From Planctomycetota bacterium (GTDB taxonomy: Bacteria > Planctomycetota > MHYJ01 > JACQXL01 > JAVHLO01): DNA of 11,875 bases. Shown here one piece after another: positions 1 to 5,419 of the stretch (positions within the stretch are counted from its first letter, which is position 1; each line of letters begins with the position of its first letter). The notes under the pieces are model-generated. The model saw only the letters and a list, made by a program, of their open reading frames with translations, made no database searches and was not told the DNA's origin. Where the stretch lies: assembly GCA_031082105.1 (NCBI GenBank), contig JAVHLO010000067.1:1-11875 (forward strand), in the 5' to 3' direction. Both the position numbers and the translations under genes were made by a program.

Positions 1-1
1 C

Positions 2-1318
2 TTTGAACAGCTTGCCGTCGAGACCAAAATCGAGGGAAACAAGATAGTCGCGAAGGCGACCGGATCGCTGGGCGGGCTCGTGCAGCCGCTGGTGGACATG
101 TTCTTTGCGCGGCTCAACTCGCTCAAGGTCATCGCCAGAAAGGACGGCATGCTGGTCTACAATCTCTACACGCCGCCCCAGCCCAGCGAGCCCGGGTTCC
201 GTCATATATTCCGAAAAATAAAACAGATGGCGCTGCGCGTGCCCGTGCTGCCGGGGACGGTGAACCTCGCGATCACCACCGCCTGCCAGTGCAGGTGCGT
301 CCATTGCAGCGCCAGCCGCTTCGCCGCCGTTGGAGGAAAACACCTTTCCACGGACGAGCTGAAGAGGGTGGTCGACCAGTCGCTCGGGCTCGGGGCCAGC
401 CTCGTGATTTTCACGGGCGGCGAACCGCTCGTCCGGCCCGATATCTTCGAGCTCATCGCCCACGTGGACAAGTCGCAGGCGATGGTTATGATCTTCACAA
501 ACGGCCTCGGTCTCACCGAGGATAACGTGAAGAAGCTCGCGGACGCGGGGCTTTCGACGCTCAACATATCTATAGACCACCTGGACCCCGCGAAACACGA
601 CGAATGGCGCGCGATCCCGGGTTGCTACAAGTCGGCCCTCGAAGGCGCCGCACGCGCAAGGAAGGCCGGGATACTCACCGGCATCTCGACCTACGCCGGC
701 AGAGATTCGCTGCGGAGTGGAGCGCTTGAGGAATTGCTCAAGCTCGGCCAGCGCGAAGGGTTCCACGAGGTCACCATCTTCGACACCATCCCGTCGGGGA
801 ACTTTCTCAACAAGACCGAGCTCGTGCTCACGCCGGAGGAGAAGAAGGACGTCGTCGCGCTCGCGATGCGGTATCACAATTCGAGCCACCCGATGGGCGT
901 CGTGGCGCAGGCGTTCGTGAACTCGCCCGCCGGTGGCGGCTGTTTCGGCGCGCATACCCAGTTCTACATGACGGCCTTCGGCGATATCAACCCGTGTGAC
1001 TTCAACCCCATCACGTTCGGCAACGTGCGCAAGATGCCGCTCGATGCGATCTGGATGAAGATGATTTCGCACTCCGAGTACGCCTGCCAGCGGAAGGAGT
1101 GCAGGATGCAGAACCCCGACTACCGGCGCGAGTACGTCGAGCCGATCCCTGCCTGGGTTCCGCTGCCGATCCCCATCGAGTGCTACACGCTTGGGAACCC
1201 GGCGAAGAGCCGCGAGGCGATCGCGGCCTGGGCGAAGAAGCTCGGTTTCAAGGAGGACGCGGCCGCCCAGGCAGGCTGCGCGCCGGTTGCGGAGGCCACA
1301 CGCGGCTGCTATAGATAG
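2..1318 (+). CDS. Radical SAM/SPASM-type protein, 5' end outside the window
   Basis: The reading frame is open from the first base triplet, so the true start probably lies upstream of the window. The first start-like codon inside is GTG at 80, and residues below are counted from it. The radical SAM [4Fe-4S] motif CX3CX2C is C69-C73-C76 (context TACQCRCVHC), followed by the SAM-contacting GGEPL stretch. The C-terminal part has C288, then GX4C ending at C306 (GDINPC), then C336 and C341. This CX12GX4C pattern is typical of SPASM or Twitch auxiliary-cluster domains. Such proteins do radical chemistry on peptides, cofactors or lipids, and the substrate here cannot be named. About 80 residues before the motif are not a standard radical SAM element and may be a separate N-terminal domain. 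The molybdenum hydroxylase gene starts 55 bp downstream, so co-transcription is likely. Family is secure; function is unknown. Confidence 0.88.
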   Translation, partial: FEQLAVETKIEGNKIVAKATGSLGGLVQPLVDMFFARLNSLKVIARKDGMLVYNLYTPPQPSEPGFRHIFRKIKQMALRVPVLPGTVNLAITTACQCRCVHCSASRFAAVGGKHLSTDELKRVVDQSLGLGASLVIFTGGEPLVRPDIFELIAHVDKSQAMVMIFTNGLGLTEDNVKKLADAGLSTLNISIDHLDPAKHDEWRAIPGCYKSALEGAARARKAGILTGISTYAGRDSLRSGALEELLKLGQREGFHEVTIFDTIPSGNFLNKTELVLTPEEKKDVVALAMRYHNSSHPMGVVAQAFVNSPAGGGCFGAHTQFYMTAFGDINPCDFNPITFGNVRKMPLDAIWMKMISHSEYACQRKECRMQNPDYRREYVEPIPAWVPLPIPIECYTLGNPAKSREAIAAWAKKLGFKEDAAAQAGCAPVAEATRGCYR

Positions 1319-1343
1319 GCCTCCTGCCGGCATGGAGACATGA

Positions 1344-1361
1344 TCCCACGGGATTGTGGGA
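1344..1361 (+). other. Short hairpin before the molybdenum subunit gene
   Basis: A perfect 6-bp inverted repeat, TCCCAC (1344-1349) and GTGGGA (1356-1361), has a 6-nt loop. It lies in the gap between the radical SAM gene and the next gene, just before the ribosome binding site GGGAG. It has no U-tract, so it is not a convincing terminator. It could be an mRNA-stability or translational element, or chance. Confidence 0.3.
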
Positions 1362-1373
1362 CGGGAGCCTTGC

Positions 1374-3872
1374 ATGAACGTCGGCGAGAGCATGAGACGC
1401 GTTGACGGCCATGAGAAGGTGACCGGCGCCACGAGATACGTCGCCGACCTCAAGGTGAAAGGGATGCTGTTTGGCGCGACGGTCCGCGCGCCGGTCGCCT
1501 GCGGCGTCCTCAAGAGACTGACCTTCTCCCGCAACTTCGACTGGACCGCGGTTACCACAGTGACGCCCGCCGATATCCCCGGCCTGAACGCGATCCACGT
1601 CATCCAGGACGACATGCCGTGCCTTGCCGCCCGGGACATAAAGTACCTCGGCGAGCCGCTCGCCCTTGTCTGCGCCGGGACGGCCGAGACCGCGAAAGCG
1701 GCGGCGGCGAACGTCATGGTGGAAGTGGAAAAAAAAGAGCCGCTGTTGGGCATCGAGGAGATCGTCAGAAGATACAAGGCCGCGCATCATTCCTCCAATT
1801 ACGGCCCGCATGGGAGCGCCGTCGAAGACGGCTCTGCCCGCCGACGCGCTGAAGTCCCTGTCTCCGGGTCCCGACCCCCGCATTCCGTACCCGAACCGCT
1901 TGTATTCTTCTACGAGCCCTCGATAGTGAAGGGCGATGTGGAAGCGGCGTTCAAAAACTCCGACCTGATGGTTGAATCCGAATACCGGACCGGCTTCCAG
2001 GAGCATGCCTATCTCGAGACGCAGGGAGTAATCGCGATCCCGCACAGGGACGGCTCGGTCCGCATCATCGGCTCGCTCCAGTGTCCTTACTACGTGAGGC
2101 CGGCCGTGGCGCGCGTTCTCGGCATGCCGGACGAGAAGGTCGTTGTGGAGCAGGCGCCGACGGGCGGCGCGTTCGGCGGCAAGGAGGATTTCCCGAGCCT
2201 GCTGGCCGCACACGCCGCGCTTCTTGCCGTCAAGAGCGGCCGGCCAGTGCGAATCGTCTATGACAGGCAGGAGGATATCTCCTTTACGACCAAACGACAT
2301 CCCTCCTGGATAAGGCACAAGGCGGGCGTCAGGCGGGACGGGCGGATTGTCGCGCTCGAGTCGGAGATTCTCTTCGACGCGGGCGCCTACGCGACGCTCT
2401 CTTCTGTAGTCCTGGCAAGAGGGCTCCTGCACGCCTGCGGGGTTTACAGCATCCCGAATGTGAGGCAGACCGCGAAGGCCGTGAAGTCGAATGCCCCGCC
2501 GTCCGGCGCGTTCAGGGGGTTCGGCGTCCCGCAGACCATCTTTGCGGTCGAGTCGCACGTCGACACGATCGCCCGCAGGCTCGGCATGTCGCCGCTCGAT
2601 GTGCGAAAACAGAACATACTGCGGCCCGGCGACGCGATGGCGACGGGCCAGGTGCTGACGGAGAGCGTCGGCGCGTCGGCGTGTCTGGAGGCCGTCGCGG
2701 CTGCCTGCGGCTGTGGCCGGTCGCCGGCGGCCAGGGCCGGTTCAACGGCGCTTGCCGTTCGGCCGGCCGTCAAGCCGCTCGTCACCGACGCCGGCAAACG
2801 GCGCGGGATCGGGCTCTCATGCTCGCTCCACGGCGCCACGTTCACCGGCAGCGGCGAACTCGTGCTCAAATCGCGCGCGGCGCTGAAGCTCATGCCGTCG
2901 GGCGAGGTCGAGATACTCACGGCCACCACCGAGATGGGGCAGGGACTCCAGACCGTCCTTATCCAGCTTGCCGCGCAGTTCCTGGGCATAGGTACCGCGC
3001 GCGTGAAGTGCAGGCTGCCTGACACGTCGGTCGTCCCGAACTCCGGTCCCACCGTGGCGTCGCGCTCGACGATGGTCGTTGGGCGGATTCTTGAACTCTG
3101 TTCGGCTGAACTGCTCAGGCGAATGCACGCGACCATCGCGGGTCTGCCTGGTCCCACCCCTTCGACAAAGGGAGGAGAGGGTGGATCCGGCTTGTCGAGG
3201 AAAGGCGAGGGATTCCTGCCTCCGGGTTCGAGAAAACCGATTTCATGGAAAGAAGCCTCTCGCCTCGTATGCGGCCGCAGGCCGCTCGTCATCGAGAAGC
3301 AGTACGACCTGCCGCCCGGCCTGGACTGGGATGATGCGACGTTCACGGGGGCGGCCTACCCCGCCTACTCGTGGGGCGCGACGGCGGTCGAGGTCGAGGT
3401 GGACATGGCCACGTGCGAGGTGAGCCCGCTCAGGCTGTGGCTCGCGTACGAGATCGGCAAGGCGCTCAACCCGCTCGGCGTGCAGGGCCAGCTCGAAGGC
3501 GGCTCGATCCAGGCGCTCGGATACGGGCTTCTGGAGAGCATGGAGTTGAAAGAAGGCCGGTTCCTTCAGAACAGGCTCCAGACCTACGTGATCCCGACCG
3601 CGGCCGATGTGCCGGAGATTCGCCTTCAGGTGCTGGAGATCCCGTATTCGCGTGGCCCATGCGGCGCGAAGGGGATTGGCGAGCTACCGCATGACGGCGT
3701 CGCGCCCGCGCTCCGGAACGCCGTTCTGAACGCGCTCGATGTCGAGATAAACTCGCTTCCATTGACGCCGGAGAAGATATTCGAGAGACCGTCACGAAGA
3801 CCTGCAATGCTCGGGGGCGCGGAGACGGAATCGGAGCCCATCCCACGCAGGAGAGTGGAAGAGACAACATGA
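1374..3872 (+). CDS. Xanthine dehydrogenase-family molybdopterin-binding subunit
   Basis: This is the large catalytic subunit of a molybdenum hydroxylase, which hydroxylates N-heterocycles or aldehydes with water as the oxygen source. I chose ATG 1374 (832 aa) because GGGAG lies about 6 nt upstream and the product then begins with the usual GESMRRVDGHEKVTG. The a/b hammerhead domain covers roughly residues 10-120. Cofactor motifs are all present: GGAFGG 264-269, AFRGFG 379-384, GQG 522-524, ASRST 562-566, and GAKGIGE 764-770 with the expected catalytic Glu at 770. The AFRGFG loop fits xanthine/aldehyde/nicotinate-type enzymes and not the Cys-containing loop of form I CO dehydrogenase. The protein is longer than the usual 750-790 residues because of two odd stretches, about residues 134-183 and 590-623, that carry repeat-like DNA. 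The Fe-S and FAD subunits follow immediately. The substrate cannot be assigned from sequence alone. Confidence 0.93.
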   Translation: MNVGESMRRVDGHEKVTGATRYVADLKVKGMLFGATVRAPVACGVLKRLTFSRNFDWTAVTTVTPADIPGLNAIHVIQDDMPCLAARDIKYLGEPLALVCAGTAETAKAAAANVMVEVEKKEPLLGIEEIVRRYKAAHHSSNYGPHGSAVEDGSARRRAEVPVSGSRPPHSVPEPLVFFYEPSIVKGDVEAAFKNSDLMVESEYRTGFQEHAYLETQGVIAIPHRDGSVRIIGSLQCPYYVRPAVARVLGMPDEKVVVEQAPTGGAFGGKEDFPSLLAAHAALLAVKSGRPVRIVYDRQEDISFTTKRHPSWIRHKAGVRRDGRIVALESEILFDAGAYATLSSVVLARGLLHACGVYSIPNVRQTAKAVKSNAPPSGAFRGFGVPQTIFAVESHVDTIARRLGMSPLDVRKQNILRPGDAMATGQVLTESVGASACLEAVAAACGCGRSPAARAGSTALAVRPAVKPLVTDAGKRRGIGLSCSLHGATFTGSGELVLKSRAALKLMPSGEVEILTATTEMGQGLQTVLIQLAAQFLGIGTARVKCRLPDTSVVPNSGPTVASRSTMVVGRILELCSAELLRRMHATIAGLPGPTPSTKGGEGGSGLSRKGEGFLPPGSRKPISWKEASRLVCGRRPLVIEKQYDLPPGLDWDDATFTGAAYPAYSWGATAVEVEVDMATCEVSPLRLWLAYEIGKALNPLGVQGQLEGGSIQALGYGLLESMELKEGRFLQNRLQTYVIPTAADVPEIRLQVLEIPYSRGPCGAKGIGELPHDGVAPALRNAVLNALDVEINSLPLTPEKIFERPSRRPAMLGGAETESEPIPRRRVEETT
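1773..1923 (+). repeat. In-frame insertion with palindrome in the molybdenum subunit
   Basis: About 50 codons separate the end of the hammerhead domain (GIEEIVRR) from the conserved KGDVEAAF segment. Homologues usually have a shorter linker here. The tract holds a perfect hairpin, GCCGTC-GAA-GACGGC at 1818-1832, extended imperfectly on both sides, and encodes a Pro/Arg/Ser-rich low-complexity peptide. The boundaries are approximate and the reading frame is unbroken. Confidence 0.5.
3142..3240 (+). repeat. In-frame CCACCC/GGGTGG palindromic repeat in the molybdenum subunit
   Basis: The core at 3154-3184 pairs CCACCC (3154-3159) with GGGTGG (3179-3184). An inner CCCTT/AAGGG stem is present too. 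It has the form of the intergenic 'CCCTTTG..AAAGGG' repeats and resembles the copy at 11141-11160. It encodes a Gly/Pro/Lys-rich stretch between IAGLPG and the conserved ISWKEA, with no frame disruption. Confidence 0.6.
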
Positions 3873-4384
3873 TCACGAGAGTTTGGACAATAAACGGCAG
3901 GCGGTGCGAGGCCGCTTTCTCGCCGGAGAAACGCCTTCTCGATGTTCTGAGAGGCACGTTGCGGCTCACGGGGACGAAGGAAGGCTGCGGCGAGGGCGAA
4001 TGCGGCGCGTGCAGCGTGCTCGTGGGCGGCACGCTCAAGCTCTCGTGCCTCGTCCTCGCAGCCGCGCTTCCGGACAACACGAGAATACTCACCATCGAAG
4101 GGATCGGACGCACGGCGCTTGGCAGGAGAATCCAGAGCGCGTTTGTTGCGAAGGGCGCGGTCCAGTGCGGCTTCTGCACGCCCGGCATGGTCGTGGCCGC
4201 GTTCGCGCTCCTGTCGCGCAACAGGGCCCCCAATAGACAGGACGTCAAGACGGCGCTTGCCGGCAACCTCTGCAGGTGCACGGGATACCAGATGATATTC
4301 GAGGCGGTCGAGAGCCTGAAGACGCGTGAACCGAAGATCGGAAAAGTCAAGGCGCGAACAAATAGAGGAAATGCAAGGTGGTGA
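3869..4384 (+). CDS. [2Fe-2S] subunit of the molybdenum hydroxylase
   Basis: This is the small electron-transfer subunit that carries electrons from the molybdenum centre to FAD. The N-terminal plant-ferredoxin-type cluster is ligated by C40, C45, C48 and C60 (CGEGECGAC...C). The C-terminal helical domain has C100, C103, C135 and C137 (CGFC and CRC, followed by TGYQ). At 171 aa it matches the family (150-175). The ATG overlaps the stop of the preceding gene as ATGA, which implies translational coupling and a fixed subunit ratio. The C-terminal tail after residue 150 is basic and not conserved. No family-atypical insertion is visible here, unlike in its partner subunits. Confidence 0.96.
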   Translation: MITRVWTINGRRCEAAFSPEKRLLDVLRGTLRLTGTKEGCGEGECGACSVLVGGTLKLSCLVLAAALPDNTRILTIEGIGRTALGRRIQSAFVAKGAVQCGFCTPGMVVAAFALLSRNRAPNRQDVKTALAGNLCRCTGYQMIFEAVESLKTREPKIGKVKARTNRGNARW

Positions 4385-4411
4385 GGAGCGGGGGACTGTG
4401 CAGGGCTTTGA

Positions 4412-5419
4412 ATGAAGATCATCACGCCGACAGCGATTGAAGAGCTTCTGACCGCGAGGGCGGCGAACCCGGACGCGGCGTTGCTCGCCGGCGGCACGGA
4501 CCTGCTCGCAGGCTGGCACTCCGGCGGGCGCAGGCCCGAACACCTGATCCTGTTGGGCGGGGTCAGGGAGCTCGATTTCATCTCCGTCCGCGGCAACAGG
4601 ACGATCGAGATCGGCGCAACCGCGACTCACAGCAGGATAGCCTCGAACTCGATCATCCGGCGATTCCTCCCCGCCCTTGCGGAGGCGGCGCTGTCCGTCG
4701 GCTCGCCCGCCGTCCGAAACATGGGAACCATCGGAGGGAATATCGTCAACGCCAGCCCGGCCGCGGACCTGGTCCCGCCGCTCATCGTCTATAACGCGCT
4801 CGTGAGACTCGTCTCCTTTGGCGCGATGCCAACCTCTCCTGCGAAACCGGTCTCCACATCCCCTTCGAGTATTCCGATGGAGAGCGTTCTCGCACGTTCC
4901 GCAAGGAAGAGCCGTGGCAAGGTTCGAGGCGACGCGCAAAGAATATTCGCAGGTAGAGACGTGCCCATAGACAGGTTCTACACCGGCTACAAGACGACTG
5001 ATCTCCGAAAGGACGAGGTGCTCTTCTCGGTCGTGATCCCCGTACCTTCGCGGAGCAGCTTTGCGCGATACTACAAGCTCGGCACGCGCAAGGCGCAGTC
5101 AATCGCAAAGGTGTCGCTGGCGGGCAGGATCGAGATCGTGGATGAAGTCATTTCGGTCGCAGGCCTGGCTGCGGGCAGCGTGGCGCCGATCCCCCTGCGG
5201 CTTCGCGCAGTCGAGGACTTTCTGCGCGGGAAGCGGGTCACCGAATCGCTGGTCGACTGCGCGGCGGAGGAGCTCCGCCTGTCCATCGCTCCGATTGATG
5301 ATGTCCGGTCCACCTCCGCCTACAGGCGATTCGTGACGGGGAGCCTGCTCAGGAGGTTTCTGGCGGATGCTTGTGTGGCCGGAGATGCGCCGGCACGGGC
5401 AGTCCGCGGTTCGCGGTGA
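4412..5419 (+). CDS. FAD-binding subunit of the molybdenum hydroxylase
   Basis: This is the medium subunit, which passes electrons from the [2Fe-2S] clusters via FAD to NAD+ or another acceptor. The PCMH-type FAD fold shows AGGTD (residues 26-30), IEIGATATHSRI, and the pyrophosphate-binding MGTIGGN (104-110) followed by SPAAD (115-119). The CO-dehydrogenase flavoprotein C-terminal domain begins near residue 215. At 335 aa it is longer than the usual 270-300. The excess lies at about residues 136-178, between NALVRLVS and VPIDRFYTGYK, where homologues have only a short loop. It starts 27 bp after the Fe-S subunit. The ribosome binding site is weak (CAGGG), so coupling to the upstream gene is likely. 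Its 3' end overlaps a possible start of the next gene. Confidence 0.93.
   Translation: MKIITPTAIEELLTARAANPDAALLAGGTDLLAGWHSGGRRPEHLILLGGVRELDFISVRGNRTIEIGATATHSRIASNSIIRRFLPALAEAALSVGSPAVRNMGTIGGNIVNASPAADLVPPLIVYNALVRLVSFGAMPTSPAKPVSTSPSSIPMESVLARSARKSRGKVRGDAQRIFAGRDVPIDRFYTGYKTTDLRKDEVLFSVVIPVPSRSSFARYYKLGTRKAQSIAKVSLAGRIEIVDEVISVAGLAAGSVAPIPLRLRAVEDFLRGKRVTESLVDCAAEELRLSIAPIDDVRSTSAYRRFVTGSLLRRFLADACVAGDAPARAVRGSR
4817..4945 (+). other. Family-atypical ~43-codon insertion in the FAD subunit
   Basis: Ser/Pro/Arg-rich residues of low complexity interrupt the FAD domain between two conserved strands. I see no clean palindrome in the DNA here, unlike the molybdenum-subunit insertions. The assignment rests on comparison with the remembered family length and motif spacing, so the boundaries are approximate. 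Confidence 0.4.
5351..5356 (+). promoter_or_regulatory. AGGAGG ribosome binding site inside the FAD subunit gene
   Basis: A perfect Shine-Dalgarno hexamer lies 10 nt before ATG 5367. It supports an overlapping start for the DPD-like gene within the end of the FAD subunit gene. The alternative ATG at 5436 has no comparable site. Confidence 0.5.

Noticed and set aside
1374..5419. Aerobic CO dehydrogenase (CoxLMS)
   Set aside because: The active-site loop is AFRGFG, not the Cys-containing AYRCSFR of form I CO dehydrogenase, and no cox accessory genes are visible.
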